NCBI GenBank assembly: GCA_037447655.1
Contig: JBBHKE010002870.1
Span: forward strand, 186,001-250,000
Origin: Zygnema cylindricum
Taxonomy: Eukaryota; Streptophyta; Zygnematophyceae; Zygnematales; Zygnemataceae
Direction: 5' to 3'
Length of the DNA stretch: 64,000 bases
A program made the translations under genes and the position numbers. The notes beneath the pieces were generated by a model, which saw nothing but the letters and a program-made list of their open reading frames with translations, searched no databases and was not told the origin of the DNA. Below, piece by piece: positions 10,134 to 22,116 of this stretch (positions are counted from its first letter, which is position 1; each line of letters begins with the position of its first letter).

Positions 10134-10918
10134 GGACAACTTTGACTATCAAAATATTGTTTCAACCGCTTAAAATTTTGCCGCGCTTGCGGATGTCGAC
10201 CGTCATAATAAAATTAAAAATTCACACGGCCGGCGAACGTTTATGGTAACAAAACTGCGCCAACCACATGTAAATGAAATGGTTGCAGACAGTCACTTTT
10301 TGTCTTTACGTGAGCTCCACGGTGTGATTACTTGGCCGCAAAATTGAAATTTAGTCGTCTAACCGTTACATTGAACTTAGACACAAAATGAAACGAAACC
10401 TCTTTAAACTTAAGTACTATAAGTTTTGTATGGAAATATTAAACCGCACAAAACGAAATAAACTTTGTACACTATAATAAAACGAACCGGAGTAAAAATA
10501 TCAATTGAAATTAAATGAAAAAAATGCGCGTCGTCATGCGCAACGAAATCGAGCCACACTATCTACGATTCAACATTATTACATTGAAAGCAAAATTTCG
10601 TATCGTGCGTTTTAATATTTCCGTACAAGACTTATATTACTTTTTTATAAAGGTTTGGTTTCATTTTGCGTCTAAGTTCAATGTAAAGCTTTCACGACTA
10701 AATTTCAATTTTGCGGCTAAGTGCTCTCACCATAAAGCTCACATAAAGATAAAAAGTGACTGTCAGCAACCATTTTATTTACATGTGGTTGCCGCAGTTT
10801 TGTTACTGTAAACGTTCGCCGACCGTGTGATTTTTTAATTTTATTATGACGGTCGGCGTCCGCAAGCGCGGCAAAATTTTAAGCGGTTGAAACAATATTT
10901 TGAAAGTCAAAGTTGTCC
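10134..10918. mobile_element. 785-bp foldback element with arms of about 350 bp
   Basis: Left arm from GGACAACTTTGACT (10134); right arm ends AGTCAAAGTTGTCC (10918). The arms are inverted repeats, by eye near 90 percent identical over about 270 bp and more weakly for another 80-100 bp towards the centre (loop about 10490-10570). Examples of matching blocks: CAACCGCTTAAAATTTTGCC, CAACCACATGTAAAT, GCAAAATTGAAATTTAGTCG. No transposase. The right end abuts a copia sequence; no clear target duplication. Could be a MULE-type or foldback element; a transcript would form a long hairpin. Confidence 0.85.
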
Positions 10919-13660
10919 TCATCTGGTCTATATTCAAAACTGATGATTTTATTCTCTACTTTCTCTCTAACAAAGCTTAGTCTGATGTTCATATGCTTTG
11001 CTATGAAGTAATGTTTTGGATTTGTTGCAATTGCAATTGCAGCATGATTATCACAGAATATTTTATTTACTTCATTCTTCATATAACCAAGTTTTTGAAG
11101 CAATGATTTCACCCACATTAATTCCTTCACAACATAAAAGAGGCCATACACTCAGACTCCATGGTGGACTGAACAATCACCTTTTGTTGCTTGCTGCTTC
11201 AACAGCAAGCCCCATTCCTAACCTACAACACATACCTAGATGTACACCTCCTCAATGGAACATCTGCATAACAATCATCACTCTAAGTGGTGATGTCAGT
11301 ATTATCCCCTCTCTAATGCAACCATCGATCTCTGGTTCCTATCAAGTACCTCATTACCCTCTTGGCTGCTTCCCAATTTTTCTTCCTAGGGTCATTCAAA
11401 CTCCTACTTAATACTCCTACAGCTGTCGCTATATCGAGCTATCGGGCGTGGTACAGTTCATAAAATAGATCAAGCTACCTACAATGTGTCTTAATGAAAT
11501 ATTTCTCATAAATTCTCTTTCCTCCGGTCCCAACTCATCATCAAGAATTACAACTCCTCTTTTTGAGCTCTCCTCATTTTCCTTTTTTAAATCCATTGAA
11601 GTCGTACAACTATTTGCTTTATCCATTTGAATTTTTTTAAGCATATTTCCGATTGCCTCTTTTTGGGTTAGTCTAATTATTTTCTTCCCTCTATCTCTCT
11701 CCATTTGAATTCCCAAAATATGTTTTCTTTCCCCCAAGTCCTTCATTTCGAATATACTCTTGAGATCCTTTTTCAATTTATTAATTTTCTCTATGATTTA
11801 CTTAGAACAAGCAAATCATCAATATAAATTGCAATGAAAATAATACCTTTCTCATCCTCGAATAGGTTGATTGAATGATCCAAACTAATTGGACATATCC
11901 CAAATTCGTCAAAACTCGTCTTATTTCTTGTTATATTGATGGGGAGCCTGTTTCAGTCTATAAAAAGACTTTATTAGTCTGCACACCTTGCTTTCTTCCC
12001 CCTCCTCCACAAACCCTTCCGGTTGTCGTATGAAGATCTCTTCTTCCAATTCTTCGTGTAAAAAGGTCGTTTGATATCCATCTGATGTACTTCCATGTCT
12101 TCCGCTGTCATTGAACTGAGTAGAATTCAAACAGAGGGAAATCGGGCAACAAGAGCAAAGGTCTCCTCTTAATCAATCCCTTCCTTCTGTCTGTACCCTT
12201 TGGCCACTGATCTAGCATTGTATCGCTCGATGGTGTTATCTGGATTGAGTTTCAACTTAAATACCCACTTACATCGAATCAGTTTTTCTGTCCAGTGGAT
12301 AGTCCACCAACTCCTATGTATTTGCTTCCATAATTAAAGCCATTTCATCATTAATGGTTGTTACCAATCTACTGTTTTCCGTACTATTAATTGCCTCTAA
12401 GTAAGTTTGAGGTTCACTCAGATGTGACTGCTTGGTTACCTTATTGTTAACTTGTCTCTCTTGAAGCCTTTTACAGCTTCTTCTCCCTCCTTCAAAATCT
12501 AATGCCAGAATAGAGGGTAATCTAGGATTTTTTCGGAGTAATTTCCTCTTCTCCCCTATCTATTAATTCCATTTTCGGTCTTTCATCGTCCTCTTCCTCT
12601 GGTTGAACTGGAAACTGTGGCTCCAAAAGAGAGTCATTCTCGGTCAAAATTTTCCATGCATCTACAATGTCCTGCTAAACTGATGTACTGTAGAAGAATC
12701 TGAATCTAAATCATTTTCTTATTCAATTCTAATTTTGACCGTTTTAGTGTATTTGAAGGGATCCACTGATTTTCCTTCATCTATAACTACCAAGTGTTTA
12801 ACTAGAATGATATCTTCTTTCCGAAGACGTAAACTCTATATCCCTTGACATTTTCATCATATCCAAGTAGATACTTCGGCTTTCCACTTGGATCTAACTT
12901 CCATTCAATTTTTTCTGTACTTTAATTGCATACTTGACTTCATAACACCTTTAACTGTGAGACATCATGTTTTCTCCTTGTCCATCTTTCATAAGATATT
13001 AAACCTTTCACTACCGAGGTGAGGACTTTATTCTTAAGGTAGCTAGCATAGTTCACTCTGCCTAGAAGCGTTTTCTTATATTTTTATCTTTTAGCATGCT
13101 TTGGGCAGTATGATTTAATCTCTCAGCTACACCATTTTGTTGCGGATTCCTTGGAACAGTCTTTTGGTGTTAAACCCCCTTTTCTTTTAGAATATCCTCA
13201 AACTCATTAGAATTTTATTCCCCCCTATTATCACTCCTCACTCTCTTTATAGGAGTTTCATGAAGCATCTCACTCCATGCCTTATACTCTTTAAAAGAAA
13301 CTGGTGCTTCAGATTTTGCCTTCAGAAAATAGACTCTGGAATACCTAGACTAGTCATCAGTAATAGTAAGCATATATCTCTTCCCTCCAACTTGTGGCAC
13401 TTTGGATGGTCCCCATATGTCACTATGGACTAGATCTAGGACCTTTTTCCCCTTATAGGTTGCAGTTTTTGGAAAAGGCGATCTGTGGGTCTTACCTTAA
13501 GCACATCCACTACAGTTACCCAAAGTCTCATTGTCCCCAAACTGAATTCCCTCAACTTCTCCAATCTTCTTCATTTTCTTTAGCCTATCTAGATGCACAT
13601 GCCCCAATCGTTTATGCCATATCATCAAGTCATTTACAGCAGCATAGTAAACTCCCTTCT

Positions 13661-13726
13661 TTTCATTACTCAAATTCAGCTGAAACATTTTTTTTTCATT
13701 ACTCAAATTCAGTTGAAACATTTTTT
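13661..13726 (-). repeat. In-frame 33-bp tandem duplication in copia
   Basis: Units 13661-13693 and 13694-13726; on the minus strand each encodes MFQLNLSNEKK. Confidence 0.9.
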
Positions 13727-14532
13727 TGCTACCTTTTTCAGCTGTGAAGTATACTTCATCCTCCTAGCTAGATGTAAAGACTCCTTTCTTGGTACGAGTC
13801 TCAAAACCTTTATCATCTAAAACTGATGTAGAGATAAGGTTTTTGTTCACCTGTGGAGTGAAAAGAACATCTGAAAAAGTGACTCTTGATGTCTTACCTT
13901 CTACCAAGACTTTCAGATCCACAGATTCCACTAAGTTAGTGGTTACTACTCTCCCATCCCTATTTTTTACCTCTACAATATGGATCTTTCTTATTTTAGT
14001 AAACATATGTTTCTCTCCACACGTGTGCATAGAGGCACCTGAGTCAATAATCCAACCTTCTTCGGGAGCTTCTTTCACTCCGCCGAAGGCACGCTTGTGC
14101 TTCCTTAGAATCTCTGTCGCGACCTTCATCTCCAGCTGCTCGTTGAGTAGAAGTTCTCCGTCATCATCATCATAATCCTCATTATCCTCTCCCTTGACTT
14201 GTGTTGTCACAAATGCCTACTTTTTTCCTTCACCAAATCTAACTATCTGTCCTTTTTTATTTCTCAGCTCCGTCAATCTAGTACACTTCGCCATGTAATG
14301 TTATGACGTCTTGCAAAAGTGACAAAGCCGAGGCCTAGATCCAAATCCATCAGATTGGTTTCCTTTACCTTTTGCACCATAATTCCTTAAGGTTTTTAGG
14401 AATCCTTATTCCTCTAGTTAGTTCTTGCAGCCGATGCTTGAACACTCTTACCTCCTCTCAAAATCTCAATTGTATTTTTCCCGAACTAGAATCATCCCAA
14501 CAACTGAATTTTAGACCGATCGATTGTCTGGA

Positions 14533-14616
14533 AGATCTTGTACTATGTTAACAATGTTTTGATATTCATTCGGCAGATCTTGTACTCTGTTTACAATGTT
14601 TTGATAATCATTCGGC
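14533..14616 (-). repeat. In-frame 42-bp tandem duplication in copia gag
   Basis: Units 14533-14574 and 14575-14616. On the minus strand they encode two versions of a 14-residue block with YQNIVNRVQDLP and YQNIVNIVQDLP; other copia copies here have only one. Confidence 0.9.
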
Positions 14617-15234
14617 AGCTTTACGAGTAAAGTATTCACCTTTTCTTTCTTGGTCTCATGCTTCCCAGCACTCTCCAACTCCATAAACAACCCGGACAGA
14701 TCATTACAAAAATCAAGCATTTTTCCTCCTTTGTAGGCATATGCTTGCAACTTCTGATCAGCCTACTGTTGCTGCTTTATTGTTTCACTCCTGTAAATGT
14801 TTACAACAACCTCCCATATATCGGCTGCCTTGACCACATTGAGGTGAGGAGTAGCAACTGCTTGAGTAAGATTCATGGGAATAAAATGAGTTGCCACCGT
14901 GTTGTTGTAATCCTTGATTTCAATATCATTCGCCTCTGTTTTTGGAACAGCTCCAACCGGTATACATCCAGTAGCTATTGGTGTGAGATTTTCCTTTCCC
15001 TTCTCCTTAACTTAATCCCACACAATGCTTTCTCCGTCATCATTTATCTCCTCTGTCTTGTCAGATCCCCTTGAGAATCTGACTCCTCTAAAACATGGTG
15101 GGACTCCTAGATTTGCAGATGGTCGTGGCACACGACCACTTACAATGTCCCATAGACGTTTTATAAAAAGTGCACCTTTCATCATAGTCTCCTTTTATAA
15201 AAAACCTGTTATATTGAAAATTGGCACCGTAGAG

Positions 15235-15249
15235 GGTGGGCTCATAACC
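15235..15249 (-). other. Copia primer-binding site
   Basis: The minus strand reads GGTTATGAGCCCACC, next to the LTR end at 15250. It is complementary to the initiator tRNA-Met anticodon region with one mismatch. The frame runs through it (ILGYEPT). Confidence 0.7.
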
Positions 15250-15479
15250 TAAAATTATATGGCCTCCATTGGCCCACATAATATGCAGCTTATAAAAAGC
15301 CTCTAGGATAATATTTGCCCTTTTGACTTTCCCCCCGACTAAGTGCCACCCAATTTGACAAATATTCTGACCAGCCTCATCCCTCTAAGGGTGCGACTCC
15401 CTTGAGTTAGACGCAAAAGAAATCTTTGAATTTGCTCCCCTGAGGAGTTAGTTATAGCTCACCAAAGATGGTCTATTTA
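15250..15479 (-). repeat. Copia 5' LTR, 3' part, minus orientation
   Basis: The reverse complement matches the 3' portion of the LTRs at 37430-37621 and 25684-26060 (CAGGGGAGCAAATTC, TTATCCTAGAGGCTT). It ends at the PBS. Cut at about 15479, where an oppositely oriented LTR fragment starts. Confidence 0.7.
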
Positions 15480-15607
15480 TTGGTCAGAGTTTTTGTCTGC
15501 CAGGGTGGCAGTTATTTTTGCTTAAACACAAAGGGGTCAGGATTATCCTAGAGGCTTCTTGGAAGCTGTCCACTCTGAGGACTTATGGAGGTCTCAGAGT
15601 TTCACAG
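15480..15607 (+). repeat. Copia LTR 3' fragment, plus orientation
   Basis: Matches 37497-37621 closely (GTCTGCCAGGGTGGCAGTTA, TTATCCTAGAGGCTTCTTGG, CTCAGAGTTTCA). Head-to-head with the minus LTR at 15250-15479 and joined directly to truncated gypsy sequence. Confidence 0.85.
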
Positions 15608-18600
15608 CTTAAGAGGGCACTCAAGAAAGGGGAAACGATTTATATGGCGGTCGTCCAGCCAATGGAGGAGGCGAAGGAAGAGATCCTGGAAGAATGGAAA
15701 AAGAAGGACCCCGACTTCGACTCCAAAGAATGTGACGACATGGGAAAGACTTTCGAAGAGGCCCCGTAAGTCGTGGCAAAACTTCTCGAGGAGTACGCAG
15801 ACGTATTTCCATCGAAGCTCCCCGAAGGATTACCTCCGAAGCCCGAAGTGGACCATAAAATAGAGCTTGTTCCTGGAGCGGTACCTCCGGCTAATCGGAT
15901 GTACAAGATGAGCTACACCGAGTTGGACGAATTGAAAAAGCAACTCGCGGAGTTGGTCGAAGCCGGAGCAATCGAACCAAGCAAGTCACCGTATGGAGCC
16001 CCCGTTCTCTTTGTGAACAAGAAAGATGGAGGTTTCCGTATGTGTGTAGACTACCGAGCGCTGAACAAGTTAACGGTGAAGAATGCGTACCCCCTACCGA
16101 GGATAGACGAATTGTTGGATCGACTTCGAGGTGCCAAATATTTTTCGAAAATAGACTTGCGGAGCGGCTACCACCAGATCAGAATCGCCGAGGAGGATGT
16201 GGAAAAGACGGCGTTCAGAACTCGATACGGTCATTTCCAGTTTCGGGTAATGCCGTTCGGGTTGACTAACGCACCGGCGACCTTTATGCATTTAATGAAT
16301 TCTATCTTTCGACAATATCTGGACGTGTTCGTGATCGTCTTCTTAGATGACATATTGGTGTATAGCCGAATGCAGGAGGAGCATATGAAACACTTACGGA
16401 CGGTCCTCCAAGTCCTTCGGGAGCATAAGTTATACGCAAAAAGAAGTAAATGTGACTTCTTCAAGGAGAAGATTGATTTCTTAGGCCATGTGGTGAGCCG
16501 GACGGGATCGCAGTGGATCCAAACAAGACTAGGGCAGTTAAGGAGTGGCCGCAGCCGGCGAATATTACGGAGTTACGAAGTTTTCTCGGACTATGCTCCT
16601 ATTATCGACGTTTTGTCGAAGGTTTCGCAAAAATCGCTGCACCGCTCACGGAATTACTCAAGAAGGATGCGCCCTATGATTGGAAAGCGGCGCAAGGAAC
16701 AACCTTTAACACACTAAAGGAGCGGTTGGTTACCGCTCCTGTGTTAGCTGTTCCCGATCCGGACTTACCTTGGACGATAATTACGGACGCTAGCGATATG
16801 GCTATTGGAGCGATCCTTATGCAGGATCAAGGAAAAGGCCTTCAACCCATCGCCTACGACAGTCGCAAACTAAAGGCAGCAGAGTTGAACTGGACTACCC
16901 ATGAGAAGGAAACAATAGCTATTATCAATGCGCTGGAGGTTTGGAAGTGTTACGTTCAGGGAAAACGGATCACGGTTATTACGGATCACCACGCCTTACA
17001 ATATCTTCAAACCCAGCCGAAGTTGTCCAAGAAACAAGTGCGCTGGATGACGTTCCTGCAAACCTTCGGTCCGGAACTTGTTATTGAATATAAGCCGGGC
17101 AAAACGAACCCGGCGGATGCGCTGTCAAGAAGACCTGACGTCGCTGCGCCGGCAGCGGAGCAACGACCGCAAGCACCGCAGCAGGGGAACGGAGACTTTG
17201 TGAAAGAGAAAAGCGCAACGTTGACCGAAGCGCAAGATCCGAAGCTCAGTGCAGTCACCAGTACGGTGCAAGTGGACGAACAGTGGCTAGGTCGGATAAA
17301 GGCCGCCTACGGCGACGATGATTCACTAAAGGAACTTATCAAACGGAAAGTACTCGTTCGAACCGCCAATGATATGTGGCGGTACAGACCAAGTAAGACA
17401 ACACGGCTATATGTGCCGACAAATACGGCACTTCGTCATGCAATTCTTCAAATGAGTCACGACGAGCCGCTCAGTGGACATTTTGGGCGGGATAAAACAA
17501 CCGCACGTGTCGCTGCAGCGTATTACTGGCCATACATGACTCGAGACATTGCAGAATATGTCCGGACGTGTGACTCGTGTAACAGAAACAAATCGGATTC
17601 AGGGCAACAAGGTCTGTTACACCCCCTTCCAATACCATCTGTCCCTTGGGAGGCGATCTCGATGGATTTTATCGTGGCCCTTCCCCGGACGAAGGAGGGC
17701 TACGACTCAATCTTCGTTGTAGTGGATTACCTGACGAAAATGGCACATTTTCTACCCACGACCACTACGGCTACTGCACGAGATATTGCGGACTTATTCT
17801 TTCGGGAAATATTCCGCCATCACGGTCTTCCGAAAAGGATCGTCAGCGACCGCGATCGAAAATTCGTGAGTCACGTTTGGCAAAATCTATTTGCTTTATG
17901 CGGAACACAGCTGGCCATGTCCACAGCCTACCATCCTCAAACTGATGGTCAGACTGAAAGGGTGAATCGGACTTTGGAGGAAGCATTGCGAGCTTATGTC
18001 TCGGTACACCAAACGGATTGGGTGAACCATTTAACGGCGGTCGAGGTAGCATACAACAGTGCAGTCCACTCGTCAACAAATGCTACGCCTTTCTCCCTCA
18101 ATGGACGACAACCCACTCTTCCCCAAAATTTATTGGTAGAGGACTGCCAAACACCGGCTGCTTTGGACTTTGCCAAAACGTTGCAAGGAAACCTGGAAAA
18201 GGCGGCCAAGGCGCTCCAACTGGCAAAGGATCGCCAAAAGTCGCAGGCGACGCTCAGTGGAAGGACATCGTCTTCTGTGTGGGGGACAAGGTTCGCCTTA
18301 ATATGGTAAACCTCTCCTTGCCGGGTGCCCTCTCTAAGAAGTTGGCGCCAAAGTTCACGCGCCCTTTCACAATTCTGTCCCGTGTGGGCGACGTAGCTTA
18401 CAAGTTGGATATCCCGACGGACTGGCATATCCACAATGTTTTCCATGTTTCACTTCTTAAACCATTCCGTGATCCTGATTCAGTGTTCCCTAATCGACGA
18501 CGGCATACTCCTCTACCACCCGTTCAAGGTACCTCGGACGAGTATGAGGTGGAAGGGATCCTTCAGTCACGTCACTCTCGGAATTCAAACTCCACCCAAT

Positions 18601-18690
18601 ACTTGGTGCGTTGGAAAGGTTACGGTGCTGAGGACGACTTTTGGGTGGACGAGGGGGATCTGCATTCCCCGGAGTTGCAGCGCCGGTTTC
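15608..18690 (+). pseudogene. Ty3/gypsy chromovirus pol (RT, RNase H, integrase, chromodomain)
   Basis: Gag and protease are absent; pol begins in the protease-RT spacer. RT runs about 15770-16500 ([20 protein letters not shown] near 16340), RNase H about 16780-17120 (TDASDMAIGA, TDHHALQYL), and integrase about 17440-18270 with an H-H-C-C finger ending CDSCNRNK and the DDE residues in MDFIVALP, VSDRDRKF and TDGQTERVNRTLEE. The C-terminal part has KLDIPTDWHIHNVFHVSLLK and a chromodomain at about 18541-18690 (YEVEGIL, YLVRWKGYG), which marks a chromovirus. Breaks: TAA at 15767-15769, a 1-nt deletion near 16501 and another near 18248, so no functional product is expected. The frame continues past the chromodomain into an extension. 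Confidence 0.93.
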
Positions 18691-20495
18691 AGCAGAGTGA
18701 GGACACTCAACTTTACCAGAGGGGAAATCGCAGCAGCCGCAACAAAAGAGCGAATCGCAGTGGCGCAACCATCGCAATCATATTAGGGACGCGGCAAAGG
18801 ACCGCAGCGGCGATGTTACCACACTGCAGCGCCGTAGCAGCGCAGCCACCGCAGCGCAACATGGTCATGATGACGTCAGAGGATCGCAGCACCACCGCTG
18901 CGCTAACAGGAAAGCGCAACGGCGCAATTGTGTTTCACTATGTAGGTGACGACGAACCCTCGGTTCCGCCGCAACAGCGCAGTTTTATCAATGTTGGATA
19001 CTGCGATACCCTCGCACGCTGCGACGCTGCGCACAGCCCAAGAGTGAAACCCTCAACCCCCGGGAATACAGCCGTCATTCGTCCTCACAACCAACCCAGT
19101 CTCGGCAGCTTGGAAACTGCTTCTCTCCGCACAATTAGTTTACCTCCGCTTTTGGAGCTACCGGAATTGTCTCGTTCAGTAGTGTCTATGGCGTTGTCGT
19201 CCTCTCCACCCCCGAAAAGGAGGAGACTGGTACGGGTGGGACAAGGAGACCCGAGCCGTCTCGAGAGATTGCTAAGGGCGGCGGAAGCCATGGTGGAAGC
19301 AAGCAGGCGAAGAGAGGTAGAGGTAGAGACGGAACCGGAGGATAGTGTCAGTTGCGAGGCAGGACCGGCGAAGACCAGTGGAGGGGAGGGGTCAGAAAAT
19401 GTAGAAACTAATGGTTTTATTAGTATTTTCTAGGTCTGAAAAGAAATATAGAAGTCGAGGCAGTCTATCTCTAACTTCTCTCTCCAACTCTCAAACTTGT
19501 CGCAGTCACTGAGAAATTGGAGACGCGAACCAACGCCTCCGCCAATTGAGGAGCGCGCCTCAGATCTGGAGGTGACGCGGGACCCAAACAAGGAGAGCAC
19601 CGGAGACGAGCAGTTGTCTGCAAGCGCGGAGAGGAAGGCGGAGGAATAATACCCCAGCGGTGACGATGTGTTTCTCTTGCGCGAAAACCGAAGAGATTCG
19701 GAGGAGGAGAGTGAACAGGGAGAGGAAATTCCCGACTACCTCTTTCCACTACCGGTCGACACCCAGCATCCGGACCTCGCCTTCAGCTTCGCCAAAAGGT
19801 TTTATTGGGACCCCTCGGAGTGGCCCAAAGAATGGCGTACAAGGAAGCCTGAAGATCCTATCCGTATCCTTGCCGACGTTCCGTCACACCCAGCGTGGAA
19901 TTTCATGCGGACCAAGGACCTGGGGAAAAATCATAAAGGCTATGTGCAGCAAGATCCTCACACTTTACCGTTCGTAGAAGTGGTAGAGGAAAACTACAGG
20001 TACAGAATTGATGTTCCCGGGTTACTTCGCCATTATCATCCGTGAGATGTCGGCCTCCACGACATCATCTCTCGAGCGAAGGTCACCCCTGAGGTGCGAG
20101 TACTCAAGCTGGCTCGAAGGAATGCTCTGCAGCGGGCCCGAGCCGCAAGAAAACACGTGTCTTTCAAATTACGAAAGGTACCCCGGTGGGAACCGGCGGA
20201 CGAGGAACTAGAAGCAGTTCCCCTAGTGGCTGAACCCAAAGAACCCAGGATTCCGGCACCCAAGGAGCCTGCACCGGCGGACGCCCCGCAGCAACCTGAA
20301 GTACCCATCGAGGAAGCGGAAAATCAGGTTCGGGAATGAATTACTCGGCGGCGGTTGGCAGCTGCAGATCGTCACATCGCGTTACTGGAGACCCGATGTG
20401 AACAGCTCCAAAATCAATTCGACGTCCTTCGCCAAGATTTCTAAGAGTATCGCGAGGAAATATACGACATACTCCGGCAACTGCAGTTTCCCTGA
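18691..20495 (+). pseudogene. C-terminal extension of chromovirus pol, unknown function, broken copy
   Basis: In the same frame as the chromodomain, with no intervening stop, a long extension follows up to the polypurine tract before the LTR. It has a basic PPPKRRRLVR stretch (about 19215), an acidic Glu-rich region, an aromatic block (EEIPDYLFPLP, HPAWNFMRTKD, RYRIDVPGLLRH) and a coiled-coil-like end (LLETRCEQL region, ending LQFP). This copy has a copia LTR piece replacing part of it (19400-19523) and stops at about 19649, 20043, 20336 and 20443. The second copy at 23600-25374 covers the same region with fewer breaks. I do not recognise the domain. Confidence 0.7.
19400..19523 (+). repeat. 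Copia LTR 5' fragment embedded in gypsy ORF
   Basis: Begins exactly at the copia LTR terminus (TGTAGAAACTAATGG) and matches the first 124 bp or so of the LTRs at 36575, 41968 and 45369 (CTAACTTCTCTCTCCAACTC, GTCGCAGTCACTGAGAAATT). It replaces about 105 bp present in the second gypsy copy. No target duplication. Confidence 0.88.
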
Positions 20496-20530
20496 CTCAA
20501 TCAAAGTTCAGCGAGACGCTGAATCCTTAG

Positions 20531-20540
20531 TGGGAGGCAC
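20531..20540 (+). other. Gypsy polypurine tract
   Basis: TGGGAGGCAC directly before the LTR start, identical in the second copy (25410-25419). Confidence 0.6.
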
Positions 20541-21046
20541 TGTAACAGGGTTACAGAATTGGGTACTTAGTAGCTAGGGCTAGGCTGCTATAATTGCGAT
20601 TGCAGAGCAGCGCAGTTACGATTCCACAGCAGCGCAGCTGCGATTCCAGACCAGCGCAGCATAGCAGCATAACAACTTAGCGGCGTAGTAACTAGTAGCA
20701 TAGCGGCGTAGCAGCGCAGCATAGCAACGCCGCAATTGTGTAGATTGAACTGTATAGTTCTAGAAGGAAGTTTGGATAGATCTCGGAGTGGCCGCGAAGG
20801 TCCACGTGTACAGCTGTATAATACTAGGTTGACTAGCAGTTAGCTAGTTTAAATAGGCGAGTAGACCTAGTGAATGACACCTGAAGTAGACTTACACAGC
20901 TAGCGCAACCTTGTACTCTCTTTTCAAGTAATAAAGCCCAACCCTGTCTGTGAGTTCTGTGTGCTCCTGCTGTTGCTACGCGGAGATCCTTGGTGTTTTC
21001 CGCTGTGCACTGTGACGTGTTGTGGGGTATTGTCGCTTCTTTTACA
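20541..21046 (+). repeat. Gypsy 3' LTR, copy 1
   Basis: 506 bp, begins TGTAACAGGG and ends CTTTTACA, with terminal inverted TGTAA/TTACA. It has a TATA-like TTTAAATA at 20848-20855, AATAAA at 20930-20935 and a cluster of GCAGCGCAG and GCGATTCC motifs in its first 200 bp. The end is defined by loss of similarity with LTR copy 2 after TTTTACA. Confidence 0.85.
20848..20855 (+). promoter_or_regulatory. TATA-like box in gypsy LTR
   Basis: TTTAAATAGG, kept in LTR copy 2 (about 30197); a poly(A) signal AATAAA follows about 80 bp on. Confidence 0.5.
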
Positions 21047-21599
21047 AATCCTAATTGGGTTGTTGATGTATCAAAGTAAGCTGCCTTGGTATACCTACTT
21101 CGACACACTTATGTTCTAACACTACTATTTCTTCAATGGAATATTCTTGTTGTTTGGAAGATTGTACGTTTTCTATGCTTATACAGTCACTGTATGGTTG
21201 TTGTTCTAATAGAAGTTGCAAAGAGACTCTTTACATATAATGCATGTCGTACAATGGCTTATTGAACACATAAACGTATGTTTGTATAATACTTTGGTAA
21301 GGCTCAACAAAGCGTGATAAAACAACACACGATACATGCCCATATAACAAGCATAACAAAACATAACACGGACCTTGCCCGTGTAAAGTGCATTTTTTTT
21401 CTTGACATTAAGATAAATATGCACATCAATACAAACCACAATTTGTAATTTCAATAATTTAGTCATATTAACAAAAAACATATAATTAGATATTGAATAC
21501 GTATTAATTAACATTTATCAATGTGAAACAAGTACACCAATCATTCTACTGCGTAATATCAACGGCTAAAGGGGACTTTGTAATAGAACCAGACTGCGA
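21047..21599. other. AT-rich stretch, no gene seen
   Basis: Contains a motif ACACGGACCTTGCCCGTGTA at about 21362 that is repeated in changed form at 22117, possibly an older Helitron-type end. Confidence 0.45.
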
Positions 21600-21830
21600 G
21601 TGGTGGGTCTTTTCAAAAATTGCATTCACGTAAAAATACTCACTGGTGTTGCACGAAACACCAAAATTTTCATTCCGCGTATACCGATGATCAGCAACAA
21701 AAAAACTTTGCCATTCCAAATCAAACGGCGACAATTTCCAGTACAAGTAGGATTTGCTATGATAATCAACAAAGCAAAGTCAGTTGAAATTGCTAGCGCA
21801 ACACACCATTTAACGTTATTACAAAGGTGA
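21600..21830 (+). pseudogene. Helitron PIF1-like helicase fragment
   Basis: The open frame carries the C-terminal Helitron helicase signature: KILTG, then FIPRIPMI, LPFQIKRRQFPVQ and FAMIINKAKS (the usual form is FAMTINKAQGQT). The next conserved block, with the ALSRV-type motif, is missing and the frame decays. This is a short relic, about 75 codons. Downstream at 22117-22155 there is a hairpin-and-CTAG sequence that could be the element's 3' end. The assignment rests on the RRQFP and FAMxINK motifs, which are distinctive. Confidence 0.75.
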
Positions 21831-22116
21831 CACTTAGTCATGAATAAACCCATTTAATCTCAATTACAATATTCTTGTTGTGAAGTGGACTTAATATAAT
21901 TATGAACTTCAAAACATGTTTGTTTGCACAGAAAGACATCTTACATGGGACATTATCTTGGTTTAAAATTGTCTATATTTGTGTTGTAAATCAAAACACC
22001 CTATGGTTGTTATTCCCATATATAATTTACATTTGTATAGTTCATAAAAAAACCCACCTATAGTTGTTCCCAAATATAAAGAGTACAAAAACTCTATACA
22101 ACCTTAAACACACACA
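21831..22116. other. AT-rich stretch downstream of the helicase relic
   Basis: No ORF. A weak repeat CTATGGTTGTTATTCCCATATA / CTATAGTTGTTCCCAAATATA at about 22000 and 22060. Confidence 0.45.

Larger units (their letters stand above)
10919..15234 (-). pseudogene. Ty1/copia element, near full-length internal region, heavily decayed
   Basis: Minus-strand copia polyprotein remnant. From right to left: gag N-terminus after the PBS, gag middle (about 14511-14750), acidic linker and protease (13764-14210), GAG-pre-integrase (13497-13721, WHKRLGHV), integrase pieces (about 12900-13480), RT pieces (11429-12480, including a YIDDLLV-like motif near 11810) and the RNase H end (10920-11151, FCDNHAAIAIATNPKH). 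Every segment is broken by stops and frameshifts. The 3' end and 3' LTR are missing; at 10919 it meets the foldback element. Two in-frame tandem duplications lie inside (13661-13726 and 14533-14616). Confidence 0.88.

Noticed and set aside
10515-10811. 98-codon ORF inside the foldback
   Set aside because: It lies in an inverted-repeat arm, is AT-rich and has no motif.
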